Below, one piece after another: positions 16,267 to 25,644 of a stretch of DNA of 62,267 nucleotides; the stretch's first letter is position 1; each line of letters starts with the position of its first letter. The position numbers and the translations under genes are program-made. The DNA is taken from contig NZ_JAIQWX010000020.1 in the NCBI RefSeq assembly GCF_020164475.1, positions 1 to 62,267 on the forward strand. Direction: 5' to 3'. A model generated the notes under the pieces. That model worked only from the letters and a program-made list of their open reading frames with translations, ran no database searches and was not told the DNA's origin. Origin of the DNA: Pseudomonas sp. REP124. Its GTDB lineage: Bacteria > Pseudomonadota > Gammaproteobacteria > Pseudomonadales > Pseudomonadaceae.

Positions 16267-16311
16267 AAAAGGGGACAGATCTATTTTTCATAAATAAATC
16301 TGTCCCCTTTT
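16267..16311. repeat. GGGGACAGAT inverted repeat
   Basis: 14-bp arms AAAAGGGGACAGAT and ATCTGTCCCCTTTT around a 17-nt AT-rich loop. It is related to the palindrome at 14785-14819; the two bracket the exported crotonase gene. Confidence 0.65.
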
Positions 16312-16320
16312 GATGTTGGT

Positions 16321-16412
16321 TGTAGGAGCGAGGCTTGCCCGCGAAGAGGCCGGCACATTCAACATCGATGTTGGTCGGCCTGATGCCTTCGCGAGCAAGC
16401 CCGCTCCCACAG
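16321..16412. repeat. REP pair (BIME)
   Basis: Two oppositely oriented REP units, TGTAGGAGCGAGGCTTGCCC and its partner ending GCAAGCCCGCTCCCACAG, separated by about 45 bp. Confidence 0.75.
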
Positions 16413-16455
16413 TGGATTGGTGTCGTGCGCGGCATTTGTGATCGACGCGGGACCT

Positions 16456-16480
16456 GTAGGAGCGAGCTTGCTCGCGATGG
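16456..16480. repeat. REP element
   Basis: GTAGGAGCGAGCTTGCTCGCG, a single unit downstream of paoC. Confidence 0.7.
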
Positions 16481-16562
16481 AGGCGCAGACACCGCAGGGT
16501 GTCAGGCCACCAGCGTCATCGTTGGATCAAAAAGTCAGCGTTGTGGTTCGACACAGAACCCA

Positions 16563-18761
16563 TCAAATCATCGGCGGCAATCGATCCAGCATCTTGTCCA
16601 AAGTAATCGGGTACTCACGAACCCGAATCCCTGTCGCGTTGTAGATCGCATTGGCAATCGCCGCGCTGACGCCGCAGATACCCAGCTCACCAACACCCTT
16701 GGCCTTCATCGGCGAGGACACCGGGTCGGTTTCGTCGAGGAAGATCACTTCCTGATGGGGAATGTCGGCATGCACCGGCACTTCGTAGCCCGCCAGGTCG
16801 TGATTGACGAAATAGCCCAGGCGCTTGTCCACCGCCAGCTCTTCCATCAACGCCGCTCCCACACCCATGGTCATCGCGCCGATCACTTGGCTGCGGGCCG
16901 AGGTCGGGTTGAGGATGCGTCCGGCTGCGCACACCGCGAGCATGCGCCGCACTCGGGTTTCGCCCGTGGCGCTGTCCACCGCAACTTCGACGAAGTGCGC
17001 GCCGAAGGTCGATTGCTGGAATTTTTTGCTCAGCTCGGCGAACTCGATCGAGTCTTCGGCCACCAACTCCCCGGCTTGCGCGGCGTCTTGCAGCGGTATG
17101 CGTTTATCGCCAGTCCGTACTTCGCCCTCGGCAAACGTCGCATCGTCCACCTTCACACCCAAGCGCTGCGCGACGGCTTCACGCAACTTGACGCAAGCCG
17201 CATACACCCCGGCCGTCGAGCAATTGCCGCCAAACTGCCCGCCGGACCCCGCCGACACCGGAAAGCTCGAATCGCCAAGGCGCACTACCACCTTGTCCAG
17301 GCTGACGCCCATCATCTCGGCCGCGGTTTGACCGATGATCGTGTAGCTACCGGTGCCGATATCGGTCATGTCGGTTTCGACGGTGACGATGCCTTGCTGA
17401 TTCAACCGCACCCGCGCGCCAGACTTGACCAGCAGGTTGTTGCGGAACGCCACCGCCACTCCCATGCCGAGCAACCAGCGGCCCTCACGCTGCGTACCCG
17501 GCTGCGCCGCGCGCTTGTTCCAGCCGAACCGTTCTGCGCCAGTGCGCAGGCATTCGGTCAGGTGGCGCTGGGAGAAGGGGCGCTTGGGGTCGACCGGATC
17601 GACCTGGGTGTCATTGAGGATGCGAAACTCCACCGGGTCCAACTTCAGTTTGTGCGCCATTTCATCCATGGCGATTTCCAGGGCCATCATCCCTGGCGCT
17701 TCCCCCGGCGCGCGCATGGCGTTGCCTTCGGGGAGGTCGAGGGTCGACAGGCGCATGGTCACCAGACGGTTCTCCCCCGCGTACAGCAATTTGCTCGGTT
17801 GCGCCGCCAACTCGACCTTGCCGTCGGGCAAGCCGCCGTTCCAGCCTTCGTGAGCCGAGGCGATGATCTTGCCTTCGGCGGTGCATCCGATACGAATGCG
17901 CTGAATAGTGGCGGGGCGGTGGGTCGAGTTGTTGAACATCAAGGGCCGGGCGAGGGCGACTTTCACCGGCCGTTTGGCCATGCGTGCGCCGAGCGCCGCC
18001 AGCACCGCGTCGGCGCGCAGGAACAGCTTGCCGCCGAAGCCACCGCCAATGTAGGGCGAGATCAAACGTACATTCTGTTTGTCGATGCCGAGGGTGGTCG
18101 CAAGGTCGGTCACGGACCAGTCGATCATTTGGTTCGAGGTCCACAGAGTCAGTTTTTTGCCGTCCCAGGCTGCCATTGAGGCGAACGGCTCCATCATGGC
18201 GTGGGCCTGATCCGGTGTGGTGTAAGTGGCGTCCAGTTGCACCGGCGCGGCGGCGAATGCTCCCTCGAAATCCCCGTGCAGGGTATCGGGCATCTGCTCC
18301 TTGTCTTCCTTGCCAGATTCGCGGGTGGCCGCCAGATCAAACACGCCCTCGGCGCGCTCGTAGCGAATGTCGACCATCTGCGCGGCGGTGCGGGCCTGCT
18401 CAAAGGTATCCGCCACCACCAGCGCGACGGCCTGGTGGTAGTGCTGGATGTCCGGCCCGCCCAGCAGCTTCGCCGTGTTGTATTTGCCTTTGCCGAGCTT
18501 GCCGGCGTTGGCCGCCGTTACGATGGCCAGCACTCCGGGCGCGGCCTGGGCAGCCTCCAGATTCATCGAGGCGATGCGCCCCTTGGCGATGGCCGAACCG
18601 ATCACCACGCCATAGGCCTGGTTCGGCGCGACGTCGTGATGCTCGTAGGCGTAATGAGCAGTGCCGGTGGTTTTCAATGGGCCTTCGATGCGGGTGGTGG
18701 CCTTGCCCACGACCTGTAATTGATCGATGGGATTGGTGCTGGCCGGGGTATCGAATTTCAT
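16563..18761 (-). CDS. paoC: Aldehyde oxidoreductase, molybdopterin-binding subunit PaoC
   Basis: 732 aa, the same length as E. coli PaoC (YagR). It is the catalytic subunit of a periplasmic xanthine-oxidase-family aldehyde oxidase that binds molybdopterin cytosine dinucleotide. Motifs visible are [13 protein letters not shown], the [15 protein letters not shown] segment and the terminal [14 protein letters not shown], whose Glu falls exactly at residue 692, the E. coli catalytic Glu. It lacks its own signal peptide and would be exported with PaoA. The start overlaps the paoB stop by 4 bp. The maturation chaperone gene paoD (yagQ), which follows paoC in E. coli, is absent here. Broad aromatic-aldehyde oxidation is the known family role. 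Confidence 0.93.
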   Translation of the reverse strand: MKFDTPASTNPIDQLQVVGKATTRIEGPLKTTGTAHYAYEHHDVAPNQAYGVVIGSAIAKGRIASMNLEAAQAAPGVLAIVTAANAGKLGKGKYNTAKLLGGPDIQHYHQAVALVVADTFEQARTAAQMVDIRYERAEGVFDLAATRESGKEDKEQMPDTLHGDFEGAFAAAPVQLDATYTTPDQAHAMMEPFASMAAWDGKKLTLWTSNQMIDWSVTDLATTLGIDKQNVRLISPYIGGGFGGKLFLRADAVLAALGARMAKRPVKVALARPLMFNNSTHRPATIQRIRIGCTAEGKIIASAHEGWNGGLPDGKVELAAQPSKLLYAGENRLVTMRLSTLDLPEGNAMRAPGEAPGMMALEIAMDEMAHKLKLDPVEFRILNDTQVDPVDPKRPFSQRHLTECLRTGAERFGWNKRAAQPGTQREGRWLLGMGVAVAFRNNLLVKSGARVRLNQQGIVTVETDMTDIGTGSYTIIGQTAAEMMGVSLDKVVVRLGDSSFPVSAGSGGQFGGNCSTAGVYAACVKLREAVAQRLGVKVDDATFAEGEVRTGDKRIPLQDAAQAGELVAEDSIEFAELSKKFQQSTFGAHFVEVAVDSATGETRVRRMLAVCAAGRILNPTSARSQVIGAMTMGVGAALMEELAVDKRLGYFVNHDLAGYEVPVHADIPHQEVIFLDETDPVSSPMKAKGVGELGICGVSAAIANAIYNATGIRVREYPITLDKMLDRLPPMI

Positions 18762-19714
18762 GCCTGTTCCCTCGCTTGGGCCATTACCGCAGCCAGCGTG
18801 CGCTCGACCAGGGTCAGTTTGAAGGCGTTGTCATGGGTGGGGGTGGCGCCGGCGAGCAGTTGCCCGGCCACCGCTTTGGCGCCTTGGGCCATCCGGGCTT
18901 CGGCATCCTCCGCGCGCCAGGGCTTGGGCGCGACGCCGCCAAGGGCGATTCGACCGCTGCCATCCTTCTGGATCACGGCGGCCACGGATACCAGGGCGAA
19001 GGCGTAAGACGACCGATCTCGAACCTTCTGGTAGAGGTGCGTACCGCCAAGGGGCGGTGGCAGCGTGACAGCGGTGATCAACTCATTGGCGGTCAGGCTG
19101 GTTTCGATGTTGGGTGTGGTACCGGGCAGCCTATGCAAATCGGCAATGGGAATGACCCGGGTGCTGCCGTCGGGTTTCACCGTCTCGATCTGGGCATCTA
19201 GCAAGCGCATGGCCACGGTCATGTCGCTGGGATGGGTGGCGATGCAGGCGTTGCTGACACCGATGATGCCCAGTTGCCGACTGACGCCGTCGATGGCCGA
19301 GCAGCCGCTGCCGGGCTGGCGTTTGTTGCAGGCCTGGTTGGGGTCGTAGAAATACGGGCAGCGGGTGCGTTGCAGCAGGTTGCCGGCGGTGGTCGCCATG
19401 TTGCGTAACTGGCCGGACGCGCCGGCGAGCAGGGCCCGCGCCAGCACCCCATAGTCTTTGCGCACCCGCGTGTCGGCCGCGAGGTCGGTGTTGCGCACCA
19501 GCGCACCGATGCGCAGGCCGCCATCGGCCGTGGCTTCGATCCGGTCCAGGCCGGCACCGTTGACGTCGATCAGATGCGAGGGCGTTTCGATTTCCAGCTT
19601 CATCAGGTCGAGCAGGTTGGTGCCGCCGGCAATGAAGCGCGACCCGTTGGCCTGGGCGGCGAGGGCGGCGGCGTCGGCGGGTGATTTGGCCCGCAGGTAC
19701 GTAAAGGGTTTCAT
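18758..19714 (-). CDS. paoB: Aldehyde oxidoreductase, FAD-binding subunit PaoB
   Basis: 318 aa, identical in length to E. coli PaoB (YagS). The N-terminal part holds the FAD loop ([14 protein letters not shown]). The insert with four cysteines ([34 protein letters not shown]) matches the extra [4Fe-4S] cluster characteristic of PaoB. It overlaps both neighbours by 4 bp, indicating coupled translation. It carries electrons between the molybdenum subunit and the acceptor. Confidence 0.92.
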   Translation of the reverse strand: MKPFTYLRAKSPADAAALAAQANGSRFIAGGTNLLDLMKLEIETPSHLIDVNGAGLDRIEATADGGLRIGALVRNTDLAADTRVRKDYGVLARALLAGASGQLRNMATTAGNLLQRTRCPYFYDPNQACNKRQPGSGCSAIDGVSRQLGIIGVSNACIATHPSDMTVAMRLLDAQIETVKPDGSTRVIPIADLHRLPGTTPNIETSLTANELITAVTLPPPLGGTHLYQKVRDRSSYAFALVSVAAVIQKDGSGRIALGGVAPKPWRAEDAEARMAQGAKAVAGQLLAGATPTHDNAFKLTLVERTLAAVMAQAREQA

Positions 19715-20334
19715 GCGCTGGCCTCTGCGACTTCGCTGATCGCCTCGATGATGTTGGAGTAGGCGCCGCAGCGGCAGATGTTGCCGCTCATGCGTTCCTG
19801 GATTTCACCGGCAATCAGCTTCGGTGGTTCGGTCAGGTCGGGGCTGGCGTGGCTGGGAATGCCATCACGGATTTCCCCCAGTACCGCCACCGCCGAGCAA
19901 ATCTGCCCCGGTGTGCAATACCCGCATTGATAACCGTCGTGCTTGATGAAAGCGGCCTGCATCGGGTGCAACTGTTGCGGCGTGCCGAGGCCCTCGATGG
20001 TGGTGATTTTCGAACCTTCGTGCATCACCGCCAGGGTCAGGCAGGAATTGATGCGCCGGCCGTCGGCGATCACTGTGCAGGCGCCGCACTGGCCATGATC
20101 GCAACCTTTCTTGGTGCCGGTCAGATGCAGCTGTTCGCGCAGCGCATCGAGCAGGGTGGTGCGAGTGTCGAGGTCCAGGGCGTGCTGTTGGCCGTTCACC
20201 TCGATCGACACCTTGGCCTTGATCGGACGGGCGGCGTTGGCGGCGCTGGCCTGTGCGCAAATGAAGGGCGGTAGCGCAACGCTGGCGGCGGTCACGGCTC
20301 CAACGATCAGAAAGGTGCGTCGGGAAATCGTCAT
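19711..20334 (-). CDS. paoA: Aldehyde oxidoreductase, 2Fe-2S subunit PaoA
   Basis: 207 aa from the ATG at 20334. A Tat signal ([20 protein letters not shown]) at the N-terminus exports the assembled complex. Two [2Fe-2S] motifs are present: plant-type [11 protein letters not shown] with a distal Cys, and CGYCTPGQ...CRCG. An AAGGA site is 10 nt upstream of the chosen start; an earlier in-frame ATG at 20373 would put 13 residues ahead of the Tat motif. First gene of paoABC. No regulator is adjacent. Confidence 0.92.
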   Translation of the reverse strand: MTISRRTFLIVGAVTAASVALPPFICAQASAANAARPIKAKVSIEVNGQQHALDLDTRTTLLDALREQLHLTGTKKGCDHGQCGACTVIADGRRINSCLTLAVMHEGSKITTIEGLGTPQQLHPMQAAFIKHDGYQCGYCTPGQICSAVAVLGEIRDGIPSHASPDLTEPPKLIAGEIQERMSGNICRCGAYSNIIEAISEVAEASA

Positions 20335-20482
20335 CAGGTCAATTCCTTTGCAGGTTTTGGGAGAGCAGCGCACTGCGGCGCTTTCGCTGCCCTCCTAAGA
20401 CTGACCCTGGGGTTGACTGAAACGTTCTGTGTTTTTCGCCAATGCTGTTATGCGCGTGTCTCATGAATCTCGACGCAGAACC

Positions 20483-20549
20483 TGTTGTGGATATGCATTA
20501 TCGGGAGTCGGGTGTGAAGCGGGGGATGTGTTTTTTGCGGGGGAGGGGC
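20483..20549 (+). pseudogene. Remnant of the small cupin gene
   Basis: Two blocks match the cupin gene at 10538: GTGGATATGCATTATCGGGA through GTGTGAAGCGG corresponds to 10697-10735, and GGGGATGTGTTTTTTGCGGG to 10755-10774, with about 18 bp lost between them. No start or stop remains in frame. It is a short decayed copy, not a gene. Confidence 0.75.
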
Positions 20550-20626
20550 ACCGGGCAGCCTCCAGCTGCACCTAAACGCCCGCCAGAAGGGTCGAGCTCG
20601 GCGCCCAACCAAGAGCAAATTGGAAC

Positions 20627-20654
20627 TTGAATGATTGCGCAATCAGTGTAATCT
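20627..20654 (+). promoter_or_regulatory. Putative promoter overlapped by operator 1
   Basis: TTGAAT and TAATCT are separated by 16 nt, with the operator TGATTGCGCAATCA lying over the spacer. The arrangement fits repression by the LacI-family protein encoded at the end of the operon. Confidence 0.45.
20632..20645. promoter_or_regulatory. LacI-family operator 1
   Basis: Perfect 14-bp palindrome TGATTGCGCAATCA with the central CG typical of LacI/GalR operators. An identical copy lies 76 bp downstream. Confidence 0.75.
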
Positions 20655-20663
20655 CTCCCTATG

Positions 20664-20698
20664 CCCTGAGGAGCCCAAGCCTCCTCGGGTATTTTTTT
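20664..20698 (+). terminator. Intrinsic terminator or attenuator between the two operators
   Basis: CCCTGAGGAG and CTCCTCGGG pair around CCCAAGC and are followed by TATTTTTTTA. It lies between operator 1 and operator 2, so transcripts from the upstream promoter would meet it about 35 nt after starting. It is either an attenuator or the end of a lost upstream gene. Confidence 0.65.
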
Positions 20699-20707
20699 AC
20701 GAGCGAA

Positions 20708-20721
20708 TGATTGCGCAATCA
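20708..20721. promoter_or_regulatory. LacI-family operator 2
   Basis: Second exact copy of TGATTGCGCAATCA, 35 bp before the ATG of the dehydratase gene. Confidence 0.75.
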
Positions 20722-20756
20722 TCAAAATAAAACCGCCAATCCGAAGGAAGCCTCAA

Positions 20757-21917
20757 ATGCCACAACAACCGCAAAACCTGCAGTGCGCTGACAACGACCG
20801 AATTGCCTACATCAAGGTTTCATCGGTGTTTCTGCCGCTGGCGAACCCGATCAGCGACGCCAAGGTATTGACCGGTCGCCAGAAGCCGATGACCGAGATC
20901 GCCATTCTGTTCGCCGAGATCGAAACGGTCGATGGACACCGCGGGCTGGGCTTCAGCTATTCAAAACGCGCCGGCGGCCCGGGCCAGTTCGCCCATGCCA
21001 AAGAAATTGCCCCGGCGCTGATCGGCGAAAACCCCAGCGACATCGCCAAGCTGTGGACCAAGCTGTGCTGGGCGGGCGCCTCGGTAGGTCGCAGTGGCCT
21101 GTCGACTCAGGCCATCGGTGCCTTCGACGTGGCCCTGTGGGACCTCAAGGCCAAGCGCGCCAACCTCTCGCTGGCTCGCCTGCTCGGCGCCCAGCGCGAT
21201 TCGGTACGCTGCTACAACACCTCAGGCGGTTTTCTGCACACGCCTCTCGACCAGTTGCTTAAGAACACCGACCTGTCCCGCGAGAAAGGCATTGGCGGGA
21301 TCAAGCTCAAGGTTGGCCAACCCGATTGCGCGATCGACCTGCACCGCGTCAGCACCGTGCGCGAGCACCTGGGTGAAAACTTCCCACTGATGGTCGACGC
21401 CAACCAGCAATGGGACCGGCCGACTGCGCAGCGCATGTGCCGGCGCTTCGAAGAGTTCAATCTGGTATGGATCGAGGAGCCGCTGGACTGCTACGACGCC
21501 GAAGGGCATGCCGCCTTGGCGCAGCAGTTCGACACGCCTATTGCCACCGGCGAAATGCTGACCAGCGTTGCCGAGCACGCCGAGTTCATCAAACTGCGCA
21601 GTGCGGATTTCCTGATGCCCGACGCGCCACGGGTAGGCGGCATCACCCCGTACCTCAAGGTAGCCGCAATGGCGGAACAGGCCGGCGTGATGCTGGCACC
21701 ACACTTTGCCATGGAGCTGCACGTACACCTGGCAGCAGCGTACCCAACTGAGCCATGGGTCGAACATTTCGAATGGCTGGAGCCGCTGTTCAACGAGCGT
21801 CTCGAAACCCGCGACGGGCGAATGCTGGTACCGACCCGTCCGGGCCTGGGCCTTTCCCTCAGCGAGCAGGTACAGCCCTGGACCGCGCAAGTCGTCGAGG
21901 TCGGCACACGCCCGTAA
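20757..21917 (+). CDS. L-talarate/galactarate dehydratase (enolase superfamily)
   Basis: 386 aa. Closely follows the Salmonella L-talarate/galactarate dehydratase in sequence (VSDAKVLTGRQKP-like, GVGFSYSKRAGG-like, CYNTSGGFLHTPLDQ). All catalytic positions are present at a constant offset of 12: KLK with Lys183/185, metal ligands Asp214, Glu240 and Glu266, and His316. It removes water from galactarate or L-talarate to give 5-keto-4-deoxyglucarate in the cytosol. GAAGGAAG precedes the ATG. It is first in an operon with a transporter, a hydroxyacid dehydrogenase and a LacI regulator, under two identical operators. Confidence 0.9.
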   Translation: MPQQPQNLQCADNDRIAYIKVSSVFLPLANPISDAKVLTGRQKPMTEIAILFAEIETVDGHRGLGFSYSKRAGGPGQFAHAKEIAPALIGENPSDIAKLWTKLCWAGASVGRSGLSTQAIGAFDVALWDLKAKRANLSLARLLGAQRDSVRCYNTSGGFLHTPLDQLLKNTDLSREKGIGGIKLKVGQPDCAIDLHRVSTVREHLGENFPLMVDANQQWDRPTAQRMCRRFEEFNLVWIEEPLDCYDAEGHAALAQQFDTPIATGEMLTSVAEHAEFIKLRSADFLMPDAPRVGGITPYLKVAAMAEQAGVMLAPHFAMELHVHLAAAYPTEPWVEHFEWLEPLFNERLETRDGRMLVPTRPGLGLSLSEQVQPWTAQVVEVGTRP

Positions 21918-22046
21918 GACCAAGGGCCGGCCAGGCCCTGCTGCAACTGTACGACCGGAAAAAATCGTGAACCACAAGGCCCGGGCGCTGATGACAGCGC
22001 CTACGGGTCCGATCGACATAAAAAAGACAATAAGAGGGTTACGTAC

Positions 22047-23396
22047 GTGGATCAATTGACAACCGCTGCAGCGGCGAGCGCAGCTCCCACCAGCCAGAAA
22101 CGGACCCATGTCCGCTACTACATTCTCGCCATGCTGTTCATCGTCACCGCGATCAACGTCGGCGACCGGGCAACGCTGTCGATCACCGGCTCCGCGCTGA
22201 TGGAAGTGCTAAGCATCGACACGGTGACACTGGGCTACATGTTCTCGGCCTTCGCCTGGGCCTATGTCATGGGCCAGTTGCCCGGCGGCTGGCTGCTGGA
22301 CAAGTTCGGTTCGGCGCGGGTGTACGGCATTTCGCTATTCCTGTGGTCGAGCATCACCGTGGCGCAAGGCATGACCGGCTTCCTCTCGGTACCGGTCGCG
22401 GTCGCCACGCTGTTCGTGCTGCGTTTCCTGCTGGGGGTGATCGAAGCCCCCGTATACCCGGCCAACAACCGCATTGTCGCAGCCTGGTTCCCCATGCAGG
22501 AGCGAGGCCTGGCAACGGTAATCTACAACTCGTCGCAGTACTTGTCGGTGGTCCTGCTGGCGCCGTTGATGGGCTTTATCGCCCACCGTTTCGGCTGGGA
22601 GCATGTCTACTGGTTCATGGGCGGGCTTGGTATCGCGATCAGCGCGCTATGGTTCAAGTTCGTCAAGGCCCCAGCCGAGCATGGCCTGGTCAACGATGCG
22701 GAGCTTGAACATATCCGCAGCGGCGGTGCCGAGATCGACATGGACAAGGCGCGGGAGAAAGGCGCGTTCCAACCACGCTTCTCCGATCTCAAGGTGCTGT
22801 TGCGCAGCCCGATGATGTGGTCGATCTACCTGGGCAAATACTGCGACACCTCGCTGCAATATTTCTTCCTGACCTGGTTCCCCATCTATCTGGTCAAGGG
22901 CCGCGGGCTGAACATCATGGAGGCTGGTGCGATTGCAGCAATCCCCGGCATCTGCGGCCTGCTCGGTGCGCTGTGCGGAGGCGCCGTATGCGACTTCCTG
23001 CTGCGTCGTGGTTTCTCGCTGACCCTGGCGCGCAAGATCCCGCTGGTGTGCGGGATGAGCATCGGCGTCACCTTGGTGCTGTGCAACTTCACCGACTCGA
23101 TCTGGATTGTCACCCTGCTGATGTCCCTGGCGATCTTCGGCAAGGGCGTGGTGGCGGTGGACTGGACCCTGGTGTCCGACACCGCGCCCAAGCAGATTAC
23201 CGGCATGGCGGGCGGGCTGTTCAACATGTTCGGCAACATCTCGGGGATCATCACGCCGATCATCATCGGTTACATCGTGCATGCGACGGGCTCGTTCGAA
23301 GGCGCGCTTTACGTGGTCGCAGGCCACGCGCTGCTGGGCGCGCTGGCGTTCCTGAGCATGGGCACGCTGCGCAAGCTGGCACTTGAACGTGCATGA
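22047..23396 (+). CDS. MFS transporter, galactarate/glucarate type (GudP/GarP-like)
   Basis: 449 aa from a GTG start with AGAGGG upstream. About 12 membrane segments. The pattern RYYILAMLFIVTAINVGDRA, YMFSAFAWAYVMGQLPGGWL and MAGGLFNMFGNISGIITPI is that of the anion:cation symporter family members GudP and GarP. It brings hexarates across the inner membrane for the dehydratase encoded 130 bp upstream. Substrate is inferred from context and family. Confidence 0.85.
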   Translation: MDQLTTAAAASAAPTSQKRTHVRYYILAMLFIVTAINVGDRATLSITGSALMEVLSIDTVTLGYMFSAFAWAYVMGQLPGGWLLDKFGSARVYGISLFLWSSITVAQGMTGFLSVPVAVATLFVLRFLLGVIEAPVYPANNRIVAAWFPMQERGLATVIYNSSQYLSVVLLAPLMGFIAHRFGWEHVYWFMGGLGIAISALWFKFVKAPAEHGLVNDAELEHIRSGGAEIDMDKAREKGAFQPRFSDLKVLLRSPMMWSIYLGKYCDTSLQYFFLTWFPIYLVKGRGLNIMEAGAIAAIPGICGLLGALCGGAVCDFLLRRGFSLTLARKIPLVCGMSIGVTLVLCNFTDSIWIVTLLMSLAIFGKGVVAVDWTLVSDTAPKQITGMAGGLFNMFGNISGIITPIIIGYIVHATGSFEGALYVVAGHALLGALAFLSMGTLRKLALERA

Positions 23397-23438
23397 CCCC
23401 CACTTCCGTTGCAATCACGCCCCTGAGGTATGAACACC

Positions 23439-24371
23439 ATGATCAACATTCTTCTGACCCAACCCGTGCCCGACGACATCGACCGCGAGCTGCTGCGACG
23501 CTATAGCGTCCACCGGCTTTACGAGGCAGCAGACCCGAACGCATTTCTGGCCTGCCATGGCAAGTCCATCCAGGCAGTGGTGACCGGTGGCGCGAAGGGC
23601 CTGGCCAACCCGGTCATGGACCGCCTGCCCGCGCTGCGCCTGATCGCCATCAGCGGTATCGGTACCGACGCTGTGGACCTTGTCCATGCTGCCAGCCGTG
23701 GCGTGCAGGTGAGCACCACGCCAGGCGTGCTCACTGACGACGTCGCCGACATGGCCATCGGCCTGCTGATCATGACCCTGCGCGAGCTTGGCACCGGCGA
23801 GCGAATCGTACGTGCCGGCGCTTGGGGCAAGACGCCGCAACCTCTGGCTCGAAAAGTCTCGGGTATCTCGCTGGGCATTGTCGGCCTGGGCCGGGTCGGG
23901 CACGCCATCGCCCATCGCGCGCAGGCATTCGGCATGACCATCCGTTACCACGACCGCAAGGAGCAGCCTGAGAGCGGTCATGAATATGTCAGGGATATCG
24001 AGGCGCTGGCACGCTGCAGCGATGTTCTGGTGCTGGCCGCGTCGGCGGACAACGGCGAGGCGATCATCACCGCCAAGGTGCTGCAGGCCCTGGGGCCGCA
24101 GGGATACCTGATCAACGTGGCGAGAGGCAAACTGGTCGATGAGCAGGCACTGGTGGCCGCGCTCCGCGACCGAGTGATAGCCGGCGCCGGGCTGGATGTG
24201 TTCGTCGACGAGCCAAACGTGCCGCAGGCCCTGCGCGAGCTGGACAACGTAGTGCTGCAGCCGCATCGCGGCAGCGCCACGCAGCAGACGCGCCTGGCAA
24301 TGGGTGAAATGGTCCTGGCCAGCCTGCATGCATGCTTCGACGGGCAGCCGGCTGCCATCGACGGGCAATAG
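23439..24371 (+). CDS. D-isomer-specific 2-hydroxyacid dehydrogenase
   Basis: About 310 aa. ATG at 23439 is preferred because TGAGG sits 10 nt before it; the ATG at 23430 is almost on top of that site. Rossmann motif GIVGLGRVGHAI, then the catalytic Arg (NVARGKLVDE), Glu (DVFVDEPNVP) and His (LQPHRGSATQQT) of the NAD(P)-dependent family. It probably reduces a 2-oxoacid such as hydroxypyruvate or glyoxylate (GhrB-like). In the E. coli galactarate pathway this step is done by the unrelated GarR, so its role here is inferred from position only. Confidence 0.8.
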   Translation: MINILLTQPVPDDIDRELLRRYSVHRLYEAADPNAFLACHGKSIQAVVTGGAKGLANPVMDRLPALRLIAISGIGTDAVDLVHAASRGVQVSTTPGVLTDDVADMAIGLLIMTLRELGTGERIVRAGAWGKTPQPLARKVSGISLGIVGLGRVGHAIAHRAQAFGMTIRYHDRKEQPESGHEYVRDIEALARCSDVLVLAASADNGEAIITAKVLQALGPQGYLINVARGKLVDEQALVAALRDRVIAGAGLDVFVDEPNVPQALRELDNVVLQPHRGSATQQTRLAMGEMVLASLHACFDGQPAAIDGQ

Positions 24372-24490
24372 CAGAAGCAGCGCTGATCTGGCAGTTCGCC
24401 GGCCTACCGGGTATCTTGCCCACAGTGCGGCCCGGGGCAATACTTGCCTGGGGCCGCGTACTCGGTCAGTCGAATAGCCTCGGAATCAGC

Positions 24491-25540
24491 ATGGCAAGAC
24501 AAATCGCGAAGCCGTCGTCGACGGCCGATGCGCAGGCAGTTAAAAAAGCGGGCAGCCCGACACTGGTCGATGTGGCCAAGGTCGCGGGTGTATCCCCGAT
24601 TACCGTGTCGCGTGCCTTGCACCGCCCAGAGGTGGTCAGCGAAGAAATGCGTGAAAAAGTGCTCGCGGCGGTGCGCCAGACGGGCTACGTCTCCAACATG
24701 CTGGCCGGCGCGCTGGCCAGCAAAAAAACCCGCCTGGTGGCAATTTTCCTGCCCACCATCGCCAACTCGATCTTCGCCGACACCGTCCAGGCCCTCATGG
24801 ACCGCCTGACCGAAGCCGGTTATCAGACCCTGCTGGGCCTGACGGGCTATTCGGCCGAACAGGAGGAGAAGCTGCTCGAAGCCGTGCTGGGGCGACGCCC
24901 GGACGGCATCGTGCTGACCGGCACACTGCACACCGAATCCAGCCGCTTGCGCCTGGCCCAGTCGGGCATTCCAGTGGTCGAAGCTTGGGACCTGAGTGAA
25001 GACCCTCTCGACATGCTGGTTGGTTTTTCCCATGAGGGCGTCGGAGCGGCCATCGCCAAACACCTGCTCGGCAAAGGCTACCAGCGTTTCTCCGTTGTCA
25101 GCATCAGCGACCCTCGCGGCCTGCGCCGCTGCAACAGCCTGGTTGGCGAACTGGCACGCCACGGTATTACCAGCGTGCCCATGCAGGTGTTGACCCCGCC
25201 GGCCACGCTGGAAGTCGGCCGCCAGGGCCTAAAGCAACTGCTGGAGGCCGGTGAAGCCCCGGATGTTGTGGTATGCAGCTCTGACACCGTCGCACAGGGT
25301 GTGCTCGCCGAAGCAGCCAGCCGAGGCATGCGCGTTCCCGAGGATATCGCTGTGATGGGCTTCGGCGACCTGAGCAGCGCTGCTCATGTGCATCCTGCGC
25401 TGTCCACCGTGCGGGTGGACGGCAAGCGCATCGGTGACCAGGTTGCCCGTGCACTGCTGGAGCGTTTTAAGCATCCCGACGGCGGTAAGACGGTGCGAGT
25501 TGATACTGGGTTTACCCTGGTGGATCGGGAAAGCACCTGA
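24491..25540 (+). CDS. LacI-family transcriptional regulator of the galactarate operon
   Basis: 349 aa from ATG 24491; the longer frame from 24332 overlaps the previous gene and has no domain. The helix-turn-helix TLVDVAKVAGVSPITVSRAL begins about residue 24 after a basic tail, then a periplasmic-binding-protein-like sugar-acid sensor domain of the GntR/IdnR subgroup. As last gene of the cluster it most likely binds the two TGATTGCGCAATCA sites at 20632 and 20708 and responds to the hexarate or a breakdown product. Confidence 0.85.
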   Translation: MARQIAKPSSTADAQAVKKAGSPTLVDVAKVAGVSPITVSRALHRPEVVSEEMREKVLAAVRQTGYVSNMLAGALASKKTRLVAIFLPTIANSIFADTVQALMDRLTEAGYQTLLGLTGYSAEQEEKLLEAVLGRRPDGIVLTGTLHTESSRLRLAQSGIPVVEAWDLSEDPLDMLVGFSHEGVGAAIAKHLLGKGYQRFSVVSISDPRGLRRCNSLVGELARHGITSVPMQVLTPPATLEVGRQGLKQLLEAGEAPDVVVCSSDTVAQGVLAEAASRGMRVPEDIAVMGFGDLSSAAHVHPALSTVRVDGKRIGDQVARALLERFKHPDGGKTVRVDTGFTLVDREST

Positions 25541-25644
25541 AAGGGCGGGTCAACACAACAGAGGTTTAGAACAAAGCGTGACGACCGGTTTCCCAGTTGT
25601 CGATGGCAGGCTTTGCAGGGTCGGCTTACCGATCTTTCAGAGCC

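Larger units (their letters stand above)
15890..16562. other. Repeat-rich intergenic stretch
   Basis: About 670 bp. The first 370 bp hold the upstream region of the exported crotonase and no gene. The rest is filled by a GGGGACAGAT inverted repeat (16267-16311), a REP pair (16321-16412) and a single REP (16456-16480). Confidence 0.6.

Noticed and set aside
16335..18179. 614-codon plus-strand frame opposite paoC
   Set aside because: Shadow of a well-conserved gene; its start runs through REP elements.
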